Positions 51,780 through 60,528 of a stretch of 64,000 bases of DNA are shown here, piece by piece. The stretch is from assembly GCF_004348525.1 (NCBI RefSeq), contig NZ_SMKG01000005.1, positions 1 through 64,000 on the forward strand, read 5' to 3'. The position numbers were made by a program, and so were the translations under genes. The notes beneath the pieces were generated by a model. That model did not search any database. It was not told the DNA's origin and worked only from the letters and a program-made list of their open reading frames with translations. This DNA comes from Micromonospora sp. 15K316. GTDB lineage: Bacteria; Actinomycetota; Actinomycetes; Mycobacteriales; Micromonosporaceae. Position 1 is the first letter of the stretch. Each line of letters opens with the position of its first letter.

Positions 51780-53012
51780 GTGCATGACGACGGTAGGTAC
51801 GACGACCCACGAGCGAACAGGTCGGCCAACGACCATGTTTCACGTGAAACCAGCTACCCCGCCTGGTCCCCCGACGGGTCCGGGCCGGATCAGCCGGCGA
51901 ACCGCCCGGCCGACTCCGTACCTCGGCCGGTGAACGCGCCATCGGATTCACGGTCCGCCGGCACCCGGCGCAACTCCACGGCGTCGGCCCGATTCGAGCA
52001 GGCCGTCCCGCAGCAGCCCACCCCTGACGCGGTACGGGACGCGGCCGTATCGCCTGACGCCCCCACCGTTCCGGTCGAGCCGCACGAGGCCGAGCCGGTT
52101 GACCCCTCGTACGTTTCACGTGAAACGGCCGAAGATGATGACCCACCGTTGGCAATGGAGGCGATGCGCGCCGTGCAGATCCTGAACCCCAGTGGCGAGG
52201 TGACGATGCCTCGACCGGAGCGGACCCGGGTCATGTGCGTCGCGAACCAGAAGGGCGGGGTGGGGAAGACGACCACCACCGTCAACCTGGCCGTGGCGCT
52301 CGCGCTGCACGGCAATCGGGTGCTGGTGGTGGACCTCGACCCCCAGGGCAATGCCTCCACCGGACTGAACGTGCCGCACCACACCGGCGTGCCGGACGTC
52401 TACGACTGCCTCATCAACAGCCTGCCGCTGGAGGAGGTGGCCCAGCCCGTCGAGGGCATTCCGAACCTCTGGTGTGTACCGGCGACCATCGACCTAGCGG
52501 GTGCCGAGATCGAGCTCGTCTCCGTGGTGGCCCGCGAGTCCCGCCTCTCCCGTGCGATCGAGGCGTACCCGGGTCACTTCGACTACGTCTTCATCGACTG
52601 CCCGCCCTCGCTCGGCCTGCTCACCGTGAACGCTCTGGTGGCCGCGCAGGAGGTGCTCATCCCGATCCAGTGCGAGTACTACGCGCTCGAGGGGCTGAAC
52701 CAGCTCATCAACAACATCAACCTGGTCCGCCAGCACCTCAACCCGCGGCTCGAGGTCTCCACGATCCTGCTCACCATGTACGACCGCCGTACCCGCCTCG
52801 CGGACGCGGTCGAGCAGGACGTCCGTAACCACTTCGGCGACAAGGTTCTCCAGGCGGTGATTCCGCGGAACGTGCGCGTCTCCGAGGCGCCCAGCTACGG
52901 GCAGTCGGTGATGACCTACGATCCCGGGTCGCGGGGAGCGACGAGCTACTTCGAGGCGGCCCAGGAGATCGCCGAGCGCGGCGTCAAGGAACCGGTGGGC
53001 CGGAATGCGTAG
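51780..53012 (+). CDS. parA: Chromosome partitioning ATPase ParA
   Basis: A 410-residue deviant Walker ATPase with an unusually long (about 145-residue) polar N-terminal extension. Walker A is NQKGGVGKTTT near residue 158, then VVDLDPQGNAST and the Walker B region YVFIDCPPSLGLLTVNAL. ParA forms a DNA-bound gradient that moves the ParB-parS complex. The extension contains two parS sites in the coding sequence, each reading V-S-R-E-T (residues 20-24 and 112-116). The GTG at 51780 has a GGCAGGGA site upstream; an internal ATG at 52156 is a possible alternative. Confidence 0.96.
   Translation: MHDDGRYDDPRANRSANDHVSRETSYPAWSPDGSGPDQPANRPADSVPRPVNAPSDSRSAGTRRNSTASARFEQAVPQQPTPDAVRDAAVSPDAPTVPVEPHEAEPVDPSYVSRETAEDDDPPLAMEAMRAVQILNPSGEVTMPRPERTRVMCVANQKGGVGKTTTTVNLAVALALHGNRVLVVDLDPQGNASTGLNVPHHTGVPDVYDCLINSLPLEEVAQPVEGIPNLWCVPATIDLAGAEIELVSVVARESRLSRAIEAYPGHFDYVFIDCPPSLGLLTVNALVAAQEVLIPIQCEYYALEGLNQLINNINLVRQHLNPRLEVSTILLTMYDRRTRLADAVEQDVRNHFGDKVLQAVIPRNVRVSEAPSYGQSVMTYDPGSRGATSYFEAAQEIAERGVKEPVGRNA
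51837..51850. promoter_or_regulatory. parS: parS site 1 (inside parA)
   Basis: A perfect 14-bp GTTTCACGTGAAAC palindrome in the parA coding region, codons 20-24. Confidence 0.95.
52113..52126. promoter_or_regulatory. parS: parS site 2 (inside parA)
   Basis: A perfect GTTTCACGTGAAAC in the parA coding region, codons 112-116, in the same reading frame as site 1. Confidence 0.95.
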
Positions 53013-53039
53013 TGCGGGGAAGTCGTCTGGAGGCGTGGC

Positions 53040-54053
53040 ATGAAGAACCGTCCTCGGGGCGGCCTGGGTCGAGGCCTGGGGGCGCTCATTCCGACCGGCC
53101 CGGTAGCGGGCACCGGAACGGATCTCGCCGAGCCGGCGAGCGGGCTGCCGGCCGCAGAGGCGGCGGTCAACGGCGCGCCGCTCCCGGAGGCCCCGGTCGC
53201 CCCGCCGCAGCCCGAGTCGACGCTGAGTCCGGTCCCGGGCGCGCGGTTCGCCGAGATCTCGGTCGACGCGATCGTGCCGAACCCGAAGCAGCCCCGGCAG
53301 GTCTTCGACGAGGAGGCGCTGGAGGAGCTGAAGACCTCGATCCAGGAGGTCGGCTTCCTCCAGCCCATCGTCGTACGCCAGCTCGACGACGAGAAGTACG
53401 AGCTGGTGATGGGCGAGCGCCGGTGGCGTGCGGCCCAGGCTGTCGGCCGGGAGAACATTCCGGCGATCGTGCGGGACACGCGGGACGACGCGATGCTCCG
53501 GGACGCCCTGCTGGAGAACATCCACCGGGCGAATCTCAACCCGCTGGAAGAGGCGGCCGCCTACCAGCAGCTGCTGGAGGAGTTCGGGGCCACCCACGAG
53601 GAGCTGGCCCGCCGGATCGGGCGCAGCCGGCCGCAGATCTCCAACACCATCCGGCTGTTGAACCTCCCGGCCCAGGTGCAGCGGCGGGTCGCCGCCGGTG
53701 TCCTCTCCGCCGGGCACGCCCGCGCCCTGCTGAGCCTCGACGACTCCGAGGCTCAGGAGCAGCTGGCCAAGCGGATCGTCGCCGAGGGTCTCTCGGTACG
53801 CGCCACCGAGGAGATCGTGGCTCTTGCCCTCAGCGACGGGCCCGCGAAGACCCCGGCGGCCAGCCGTCGAACCAAGCCGCACGCACCGGCCCTCAACGAT
53901 TTGGCCGACCGGCTGTCCGACCGGTTCGACACCCGGGTGAAGGTGGACATCGGCCGGAGCAAGGGAAAGATCACCATCGAGTTCGCCACGGTCGACGACC
54001 TGGAGCGGATCGTCGGGATCATCGGCGTCGGCGAGGAGCCGACCGAGTCCTGA
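53040..54053 (+). CDS. parB: Chromosome partitioning protein ParB
   Basis: A 337-residue CTP-dependent DNA clamp. Residues 1-15 hold the ParA-stimulating [13 protein letters not shown]. The CTP-binding motifs are GERRWRA near residue 125 and [14 protein letters not shown] further on. The helix-turn-helix [19 protein letters not shown] recognises parS, and the last 60 residues dimerise. It starts 27 bp after parA, so the two are one operon. A perfect 13-bp hairpin follows the stop. Confidence 0.98.
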   Translation: MKNRPRGGLGRGLGALIPTGPVAGTGTDLAEPASGLPAAEAAVNGAPLPEAPVAPPQPESTLSPVPGARFAEISVDAIVPNPKQPRQVFDEEALEELKTSIQEVGFLQPIVVRQLDDEKYELVMGERRWRAAQAVGRENIPAIVRDTRDDAMLRDALLENIHRANLNPLEEAAAYQQLLEEFGATHEELARRIGRSRPQISNTIRLLNLPAQVQRRVAAGVLSAGHARALLSLDDSEAQEQLAKRIVAEGLSVRATEEIVALALSDGPAKTPAASRRTKPHAPALNDLADRLSDRFDTRVKVDIGRSKGKITIEFATVDDLERIVGIIGVGEEPTES

Positions 54054-54065
54054 CCCGAACGAGCC

Positions 54066-54103
54066 CGACGGCCGCACATCCCTGCCGGGGTGTGCGGCCG
54101 TCG
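54066..54103 (+). terminator. Perfect 13-bp hairpin after parB
   Basis: Arms 54066-54078 and 54091-54103 pair perfectly around a 12-base loop, 12 bp beyond the parB stop. There is no T-run. Confidence 0.75.
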
Positions 54104-54413
54104 TGCTGACGGGGTCGGGCCCTGAAATGCCGTCCCTGCGCCCCTGTCCCACTGACGGGTCTGCCGGCCGTTGTTCGTGCCGCCGGGCCCTGCCTCCCGT
54201 CGGCGCGACCCACGGCGATCAGATTGGACCGGGCGTGCGCCGCCGCAGCGGGGGGACCCGCGGCGATCAGGCCGGGCTTCGGGGGTGTCGGTCGATTCCG
54301 CATGGGGCGAGCGCAGTCGACCCGGTTCAGTGGACCGGCCGCTACCACCTCGTCCCGGAGTTCAGGTGGAAGACGCCATCCAGGGTCACCTTCTCGGTGC
54401 CAACGCGATCGCT

Positions 54414-54427
54414 GTTTCACGTGAAAC
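54414..54427. promoter_or_regulatory. parS: parS site 3
   Basis: A perfect GTTTCACGTGAAAC in the non-coding region downstream of parB. Confidence 0.95.
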
Positions 54428-54484
54428 GGGGACCGCCGGGGTGCGTGGAACGTGCCGGGTGCGGAGTGACGGCGGTGGGCGAAC

Positions 54485-54599
54485 TTATCCACACCGGTTA
54501 TCCACAGGCGACTGCCGTTTCACGTGAAACAGCGCGTGGAACCCCTTGCGTACCTGTGGATTACCGCCGAACGGCGGGTCTTCGAGTGCCTGTGGATAT
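54485..54599. promoter_or_regulatory. DnaA-box cluster downstream of parB
   Basis: Exact TTATCCACA boxes at 54485-54493 and 54498-54506 (+), and TAATCCACA (54555-54563) and ATATCCACA (54591-54599) on the minus strand. The first pair lies just before parS site 4, at 54517. Confidence 0.7.
54517..54530. promoter_or_regulatory. parS: parS site 4
   Basis: A perfect GTTTCACGTGAAAC about 100 bp after site 3 and 11 bp after a TTATCCACA DnaA box. Confidence 0.95.
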
Positions 54600-54729
54600 C
54601 TCGGTCCCGGGACCACCTGCCCGGGCTTCGAGACCGGTTCGGGAGCGAACGGAAGGGCTCTGGAGGGGCCGCCACAACGGTCGGTGCGGGGTAGGGACAG
54701 CGATGCCGGACTCGACTAGGGTCAGCCTC

Positions 54730-55743
54730 GTGCAAGACACCCCTCCCGCAGTTCCGGACTTCACCCAGTGGCCCTCGTTCCCCTTCGAGGGCGATCTTCG
54801 TGTCAAGCAACTCGACGATCCGGTCCCGGTCGAGCCGCCCCGCAAGGGTGAGGGCAACCGGGAGTGCGTCACCTGCAGCGCTCCCGACGAGGCCTACATC
54901 TGGGTCGGCGAGCGGTGGCGGGTACGAGCGATGGACCGGCCCACCGGTCTGCCGATGGTCCTCATCCTGGAGTCCCGATCCCACCTCGACCTCGGCGACC
55001 TGCCGAACCTGCTCGCTGCCGAGCTGGGCGTGATGACGGTACGGCTGGAGCGCGCGATCCGGTCGCTGGACGATGTGGCTCGAGTGCACGTGAATCGGTG
55101 GGGCGACGGCTCGGCGCACCTGCACCTGTGGTTCCTTGCCCGCCCGCGCGGCTATCTCCAGCTGCGGGGCACGTTCCTGTCCCTCTGGGACTCGATTCTG
55201 CCGCCGATCCCCGAGACCAAGTGGCGAGAGAACCTCGCGATGGTGGCGGCCTGGCTGGCCGATTTCGGCGGCCGTCCACTCGCGGAGCCGCCCCGGATTC
55301 AGTGGCAGGCCCCGTCCAGCATCACCGCGTCGTTCCCCGCCACCGATACCGAGGCCGTGCCGGAGATCTCCGTGATCGAGGCGGCCGAGGAGACTCCGCC
55401 CGCCGACGAGACCTCCACCGCTGCCTCTGCCACTGCCGCTGCCGACGGCTTCGCGCCCGCTGACGCTCACCGCTTCGCGCCCGCTGACGCTCACGGCTCG
55501 GCGCCCGACGAGCGTCTGGGCGGCGCGGACGGCGCGGACGGCGGCGACGCCGAGGCGGGCTCCGCAGGTGACGAGCCCGGCGACCGGACCGACGAGGAGG
55601 ACCTGGGGATCGAGGCGGCGACGGAGGGTGTGACGCCCGTGGAGAGCGCCTTGACCGAGGAGGCCGGACAGCAGCCGAAGGTGCCGTCGCCGAGACGCTC
55701 CGACGAAGACGTACCGGCGGCGAAGCCGGCGATCACCAACTAG
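54730..55743 (+). CDS. HIT-like protein with low-complexity tail
   Basis: A protein of about 337 residues. Residues 1-185 resemble the HIT superfamily: CVTCSAPDEAYIWVGERWRV, a central LVLESRSHLDLGDLP-type stretch, and AHLHLWFLARPRGYL, which is close to H-x-H-x-h but lacks the third histidine of classical hydrolases. Residues about 200-335 are an Ala/Glu/Asp-rich disordered tail with an internal repeat (FAPADAH twice). It may bind a nucleotide rather than hydrolyse it. The GTG at 54730 follows TAGGGT by 7 bp, so the mRNA is probably leaderless; ATG at 54703 is an alternative. Confidence 0.75.
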   Translation: MQDTPPAVPDFTQWPSFPFEGDLRVKQLDDPVPVEPPRKGEGNRECVTCSAPDEAYIWVGERWRVRAMDRPTGLPMVLILESRSHLDLGDLPNLLAAELGVMTVRLERAIRSLDDVARVHVNRWGDGSAHLHLWFLARPRGYLQLRGTFLSLWDSILPPIPETKWRENLAMVAAWLADFGGRPLAEPPRIQWQAPSSITASFPATDTEAVPEISVIEAAEETPPADETSTAASATAAADGFAPADAHRFAPADAHGSAPDERLGGADGADGGDAEAGSAGDEPGDRTDEEDLGIEAATEGVTPVESALTEEAGQQPKVPSPRRSDEDVPAAKPAITN

Positions 55744-55938
55744 GCGCACTACTGCTCGACCGGCCGCATCGCCGGATCGTACGAACCGCACCGGCCGGCG
55801 CGACGGCGTGGGGACTACCCGGCAGCCGCCGCTCGGCGACCACCGCGACAACTCGACTCAGCGGGGAAGGCAGCCTGCGGCGGGCGCTTCAGAGGCTCGT
55901 ACAGAGCCGAGAGGGGCGGCCGTGCAGAGCCGAGCGGG

Positions 55939-56937
55939 TCAGGGCCGTCGGGCGGCGGCGCGGGCGACGAGCGTGCTCAGCACCCGCCCGAAGTCGAGGC
56001 CCGCAGCGGCTACGGCGAGCGGCAGCAGCGACGTCTCGGTCATCCCCGGCGAGACGTTGACCTCCAACACGTGCGACCGCCCATCGGCGTCGACGATGAG
56101 GTCGACCCGGGACAGGTCGCGCAGGCCCAGGGCGCGGTGTGCGGCCAGGGCCACCTCGGCCACGTTCGTCGCGACCCCCGAGTCGAGGCGCGCGGGCGCG
56201 TGCCAGGTGGTCCGACCGGCGGTGTACCGGGCGGCGTAGTCGTAGACGCCGTTCCGCGGCACGATCTCCACCGCCGGCAGGGCCTGCGGGCCGTCGCCGA
56301 GGTCGATGACGGAGACGGCCACGTCCATCCCCGGCACGTACCGCTCGACGAGCGCGGTCGAGCCGTACGCGAAGCAACCCACCATGGCGGCCGGTAGGGC
56401 GGCGCTCTCCCGGACCACGGCCGCGCCCAGGCCGGAACCTCCCTGCGCCGGCTTCACCATCAACGGCAGGCCGAGCCGGTCGACGATCCGGTCGAGCACC
56501 GCCACCGCGCCCAGTTCGGAGAAGCGGTCGTGCGGCAGCGCGACCCAGTCCGGGGTCGGGATGCCCGCCTCGCGGAGCACCGTCTTCGCCGAGGGCTTGT
56601 CCCAGGCGAGCCGAGACGCCCGCGCGTCACAGCCGACGTACGGGACATCGCAGAGGTCGAGGACACCGCGCAGTGATCCGTCCTCCCCGGTCGCACCGTG
56701 CAGGGCGATGACGACGGCGTCCGGCGGGTCGGCGGCCAACGCCGGCAGCAGCGCGATGTCGGCGTCACGGAGCTCGACGTCCATGCCGACGGTCCGGAGC
56801 GCGTCGAGCACCCGGCGGCCGGAGCGCAGCGAAACGTCCCGTTCGTACGAGAGCCCGCCGGCGAGGACCAGGACGTGCAGGTCGTCGATTGCGGCCGGCT
56901 CGGTCAGCTCGGGACGGTCGGCAGCGGTCTTAGCCAT
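55939..56937 (-). CDS. D-alanine--D-alanine ligase-like ATP-grasp protein
   Basis: A 332-residue ATP-grasp ligase. The N-terminal motif is VLAGGLSYERDVSLRSG, then VVIALHGATGEDGSLRG, the ATP loop VKPAQGGSGLGAAVV, VERYVPGMDVAVSVID and the Mg-binding VLEVNVSPGMTETS. It is the D-Ala-D-Ala ligase family, though a second, dedicated cell-wall ddl could exist elsewhere, so this one may make a different D-dipeptide. The ATG at 56937 lies 8 bp after the stop of the upstream aminotransferase gene, so the two form an operon. Confidence 0.9.
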   Translation of the reverse strand: MAKTAADRPELTEPAAIDDLHVLVLAGGLSYERDVSLRSGRRVLDALRTVGMDVELRDADIALLPALAADPPDAVVIALHGATGEDGSLRGVLDLCDVPYVGCDARASRLAWDKPSAKTVLREAGIPTPDWVALPHDRFSELGAVAVLDRIVDRLGLPLMVKPAQGGSGLGAAVVRESAALPAAMVGCFAYGSTALVERYVPGMDVAVSVIDLGDGPQALPAVEIVPRNGVYDYAARYTAGRTTWHAPARLDSGVATNVAEVALAAHRALGLRDLSRVDLIVDADGRSHVLEVNVSPGMTETSLLPLAVAAAGLDFGRVLSTLVARAAARRP

Positions 56938-56944
56938 GCCGGAA

Positions 56945-58255
56945 TCATGCCAAGGCCGGCCCCGGCGCGTCTGAGCCGGCCCGGCGGCGGGGACCCTCGC
57001 CACGTACCGCCCCGAAGACCTGCCGCGTCGCGATCTCCTGCTCCATCACCCCGGCGAGCCGACGCACGCCCTCTCGGATCCGCTCCGGGGGCGGGAAGCT
57101 GAAGTTCAGCCGCATGTGGCCGCCGCCGGAACCGTCGGCGTAGAAACCGGTGCCCGGCACGTACGCGACGCGGGCCGCGACGGCACGCGGCATCATCGCC
57201 TTCGAGTCGAGCCCGTCGGGCAGCGTGGCCCAGACGAAGAGACCGCCACCGGGCTTGGTCCAGCTGGTGCCGGCCGGCATCAGGTCGGTGAGCGCGTCGA
57301 GCAGGGCGTCCCGGCGCTCCCGGTAGACCTCCCGGTAGACCTTCAGCTGTTCCCGCCACGGCATGGTGTTGAGGTACGTCGACACGGCCGCCTGCGCGTA
57401 CCCGCTGGGGCAGAGGATCTGCGCCTCGCTCGCGATCACCAACTTGTCGCGGACCGCGTGCGGCGCGAGGATCCAGCCGACCCGCAGGCCGGGAGCGAAG
57501 GTCTTGGAGAAGGTGCTGAGGTAGAACACGCCCTCCCGCCGACGGGCCCGTAGCGGCGCCGGCGCCTCGCTCTCGAACCCCAGCTGACCGTACGGGTCGT
57601 CCTCGACCACGAGCAGGCCCGCGCGCTCGCAGATGTCGAGGACTCGTTCCCGGCGCTCCTCGGTCAGCGTGACGCCTGTCGGGTTCTGGTAGGTGGGGAT
57701 GGTGTAGAGGAACTTGACCCGCCGACCAGCGCGTGCCTGCTCGGCGATGGCGGTCTCCAGCGCCTCCGGAATGAGCCCGTCGGAGTCCATCGGCACGTGG
57801 ACCACCTGAGCCTGGGCGGCCTGGAACACCCCGAGCGCACCGACGTAGGTCGGGCCCTCGGCGAGCACCACGTCGCCCGGGTCGAGGAAGAGGCGGGCCA
57901 CCAGGTCGAGCGCCTGCTGCCCGCCGACCGTGACGACCACGTCCTCCGGGGACGCGCCGCAGGCGGCGTCGATTCCGGAGAGGGCCATCACCTCGCAGAT
58001 CCCCTCGCGCAGCTCCAGCGTGCCCTGGCCGATGCCGTACTGGAGGGTGGTCGCGCCGTGCTCGGAGCCGAGGCGGCCGAGCATCTCGCCCACCGCGTCC
58101 AGCGGCAGCGCGGCGATGTAGGGGGCGCCTCCGGCCAGCGACACGACCTCCGGACGACTCGCCACCGCGAAGAGGGCCCGGATCTCCGAGGCCGTCATGC
58201 CCCGGACGCGCCGGGCGTACCGGTCGGTGTAGTCGTCGAGCGTCGTGCCGGCCAT
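56945..58255 (-). CDS. PLP-dependent class I/II aminotransferase
   Basis: A 436-residue fold-type I aminotransferase. Key residues: YGIGQGTLELREGI in the N-terminal region, the Asp in LLVVEDDPYGQLGF, and the Schiff-base Lys in YLSTFSKTFAPGLRVGWI. It resembles the 2-aminoadipate/branched-chain (LysN-like) group, but the substrate is uncertain. The ATG at 58255 has GAGGTG six bases upstream; the frame extends upstream without family sequence. It precedes the Ddl-type gene, which makes a role in D-amino-acid or peptide metabolism conceivable. Confidence 0.9.
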   Translation of the reverse strand: MAGTTLDDYTDRYARRVRGMTASEIRALFAVASRPEVVSLAGGAPYIAALPLDAVGEMLGRLGSEHGATTLQYGIGQGTLELREGICEVMALSGIDAACGASPEDVVVTVGGQQALDLVARLFLDPGDVVLAEGPTYVGALGVFQAAQAQVVHVPMDSDGLIPEALETAIAEQARAGRRVKFLYTIPTYQNPTGVTLTEERRERVLDICERAGLLVVEDDPYGQLGFESEAPAPLRARRREGVFYLSTFSKTFAPGLRVGWILAPHAVRDKLVIASEAQILCPSGYAQAAVSTYLNTMPWREQLKVYREVYRERRDALLDALTDLMPAGTSWTKPGGGLFVWATLPDGLDSKAMMPRAVAARVAYVPGTGFYADGSGGGHMRLNFSFPPPERIREGVRRLAGVMEQEIATRQVFGAVRGEGPRRRAGSDAPGPALA

Positions 58256-58521
58256 GACATCACCTCGATCGCTAAGGCGGAATCCCGTTCCGGCGTACCC
58301 CGGACACCGGCGACCATGGCGGCAGGGGACGCCGATTTTCGATCCTAGACCGGGTTCGCCGAACTGGGCACCGGACATCAGGTGCGTCCACTCCCCGGAC
58401 AGGTCACCCGCGCGAGGGGGCGTATGCGCGTCCCCTCCCGAACGGTCGGGCGGCGGCGTACGATCGCTCGTCGGGGGCAGGAAGGCGGCGCTGTCGTTCC
58501 GTGCCGGTTCACCGCCGAGCC

Positions 58522-58527
58522 TAGTGT
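58522..58527 (+). promoter_or_regulatory. -10 element of the GNAT gene
   Basis: TAGTGT lies 11 bp upstream of the ATG at 58539, a spacing typical of leaderless actinobacterial transcripts. The -35 is weak. Confidence 0.45.
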
Positions 58528-58538
58528 GGGGTGCGCCA

Positions 58539-59204
58539 ATGTCGCGACGTCTGGTCAGCCTGACCCTGGACACGCTGGAGGACCTGCCGCGTCCCTGCCG
58601 ACAGTGCGTCTACTGGGAGTTGGATCCGGTCTCCGCGGATCGGGCCTGCGCGGCCGGTGATCCGGGTCTGGAGAAGGAGGCCTGGGTCTCCCAGACGCTG
58701 CTCGAGTGGGGGTCCTGCGGCAAGCTCGCCTACGTCGACGGCATGCCGGCCGGCTTCGTCATGTACGCCCCGCCGGCGTACGTTCCCCGCTCGATGGCCT
58801 TTCCCACCTCGCCCGTCTCCGCCGACGCCGTGTTGCTGATGACGGCGAACGTGGTGTCGTCCTTCGCCGGGGGTGGATTGGGGCGGATGCTCGTACAGGG
58901 TGTCGCGCGGGACCTCACCAAGCGCGGGATCAAAGCGATCGAGGCGTTCGGCGACGCCAAGTTCGGTGACGCGCCGGAGGACTCCCGGGCCTGCGTCGCA
59001 CCGGCCGATTTCTTCCTCTCCGTCGGCTTCAAGACCGTACGTCCGCATCCCCGTTTCCCACGGCTCCGGCTGGAGCTGCGCACCGCGCTGAGCTGGAAGT
59101 CCGACGTCGAGTACGCGCTGGAGAAGCTGCTCGGCTCGATGAGCCCGGAGAGCCTGCTCCGTCCCGTCCGACCCGCCGCGGCCACCCGGTCCGGCACGAG
59201 CTGA
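58539..59204 (+). CDS. GNAT-family N-acetyltransferase
   Basis: A 221-residue acetyltransferase. The N-terminal part has CRQCVYWELDP, with two cysteines. The central beta-sheet includes GKLAYVDGMPAGFVMYAPPA. The acetyl-CoA loop is degenerate (SSFAGGGLGRMLVQGVARDL, where GGGLGR corresponds to Q/R-x-x-G-x-G/A). The substrate is unknown; it could acetylate a small molecule or protein. The ATG is preceded by a TAGTGT -10 and no ribosome site, so the mRNA is probably leaderless. It runs toward cwlM and ends 10 bp before that convergent gene. Confidence 0.85.
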   Translation: MSRRLVSLTLDTLEDLPRPCRQCVYWELDPVSADRACAAGDPGLEKEAWVSQTLLEWGSCGKLAYVDGMPAGFVMYAPPAYVPRSMAFPTSPVSADAVLLMTANVVSSFAGGGLGRMLVQGVARDLTKRGIKAIEAFGDAKFGDAPEDSRACVAPADFFLSVGFKTVRPHPRFPRLRLELRTALSWKSDVEYALEKLLGSMSPESLLRPVRPAAATRSGTS

Positions 59205-59214
59205 GCCGGCCCGA

Positions 59215-60381
59215 TCAGTCGACCACTGTACCGGCCGCCACCACGGCCCGTAGCTCGCTGACGTCGATCGAACCGGTCGGCACGTCCCGCTCGATCGGGA
59301 AGTACATCCGCTGCACGGCGGCCACGATCGCCTCGGCGACCCGGTCCCGGAACCGCGGGTCGACCAGCCGGGCGCGGTCCGTGGGTGAGGTGAGGTAGCC
59401 GACCTCGACCCGGACCGCCGGCATCCGGGTCAGCCGGAGCAGGTCCCACGCCTTGGCGTGGGTGCCGCAGTTCCGCAGCCCGGTACGCGCCACGATCTCC
59501 CGCTGCACGAGCCCCGCCAACCGCTCACCGGTCGCCGAGGTCACCCCGTTGTCGGTGCCGTAGTGGTAGGTCGCCACCCCGTCGGCGGCCGGATTGACGT
59601 GCCCGTCGGTGTGCAACGAGATGAACACGTCGGCGCCGAGCGCGTTGGCCAGCTGGGCCCGGTCGGTGTCCGGCAGGCACTCGCCGGGGGCGGGGCCACG
59701 GGTGAGCTGCACCCGCACCCCGGAGGCCGCCAGCCGCCCCTCCAGCCGGCTCGCCAGGTCGTGCGCCAGGTCCGCCTCGGTCCAGCGCAGCGTCCCGTCC
59801 GGCACCACCACGCCGGGGTCGGTGCCGCCGTGCCCGGGGTCGATGACCACGGTACGGCCGACGAGGGTCGGGCCCGACTGGCGTATCGCGTCGGACTCGC
59901 GAAGCCACTGGGGGCGCCCGCCGACCACCTTCCGGCCGAGCCGGCGTAGCGCGTTCATGGTGTGCGGCCCGCACGCGCCGTCCGGGGTGAGCCCGACCTC
60001 CCGCTGGAACTGGGCCACCGCCCGGGACGTCCGGATGCCGTAGATGGCGTCCGCCCGACCCGCGTCGTACCCCATCTCCAGCAGGCGTTCCTGCAGGGAG
60101 CGGACGTCCTCGCCGGTGAGCGGCTCGGGTACCGCGTGGTAGAGGGTGCGTGCGCCGAGCCGCCAGCGGGCGGCCTCCAGGGCCCGCCACGTCTCCGCAC
60201 CGACCCGGCCGTCCACGCTCAGACCACGGGACTGCTGGAAGGCGCGTACCGCCCGCTCGGTGGTGCTGTCGAACTCGTCGAGCTGCGCGGCGTCCCCGGG
60301 CGGGAGCAGGTCGAGCCCGGCCAGGACCGTACGGATCTCCGTGACCGCAGGCCCGCGGTCACCGGGACGGATCGGACGCAC
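59215..60381 (-). CDS. cwlM: CwlM-like amidase-fold regulator
   Basis: A 388-residue protein with two peptidoglycan-binding domains (about residues 1-70 and 85-150) and an amidase_3 domain at about 175-375. The zinc-site residues look present: His184 in IDPGHGG, Glu202 in TEADLAHDL, His257 in SLHTDGH and the Glu in VRVEVGYL. There is no signal peptide. In mycobacteria, CwlM next to trxB-trxC is cytoplasmic and activates MurA when phosphorylated; that role is likely here, but an active amidase cannot be excluded. The GTG at 60381 has AGAGGGGG upstream. Confidence 0.9.
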   Translation of the reverse strand: MRPIRPGDRGPAVTEIRTVLAGLDLLPPGDAAQLDEFDSTTERAVRAFQQSRGLSVDGRVGAETWRALEAARWRLGARTLYHAVPEPLTGEDVRSLQERLLEMGYDAGRADAIYGIRTSRAVAQFQREVGLTPDGACGPHTMNALRRLGRKVVGGRPQWLRESDAIRQSGPTLVGRTVVIDPGHGGTDPGVVVPDGTLRWTEADLAHDLASRLEGRLAASGVRVQLTRGPAPGECLPDTDRAQLANALGADVFISLHTDGHVNPAADGVATYHYGTDNGVTSATGERLAGLVQREIVARTGLRNCGTHAKAWDLLRLTRMPAVRVEVGYLTSPTDRARLVDPRFRDRVAEAIVAAVQRMYFPIERDVPTGSIDVSELRAVVAAGTVVD

Positions 60382-60470
60382 GCACGACCCCCTCTGCACG
60401 GATGCTGGCTGGCCGGGCGGCCCGTGCTTGAGGTTATGCGTTCCGGCCCCCTGAGGTGGCTCGCCCGGCG

Positions 60471-60515
60471 AAAAAACGCGACCCCGCACCCAGGTCAACC
60501 GGGTACGGGGTCGCG
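60471..60515 (-). terminator. Rho-independent terminator of trxA
   Basis: The 15-bp arms 60477-60491 and 60501-60515, with one wobble, are followed on the minus strand by six Ts (60471-60476). It lies 14 bp after the trxA stop. Confidence 0.9.
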
Positions 60516-60528
60516 GCGTAAGCGGTGC

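Larger units (their letters stand above)
54104..54729. other. Gene-free region downstream of parB
   Basis: I see no gene in the roughly 625 bp between the parB terminator and the HIT-like gene. Its second half carries parS sites 3 and 4 and four DnaA-box-like sequences (listed separately). A leaderless-type TAGGGT at 54717-54722 ends the region. Confidence 0.7.
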
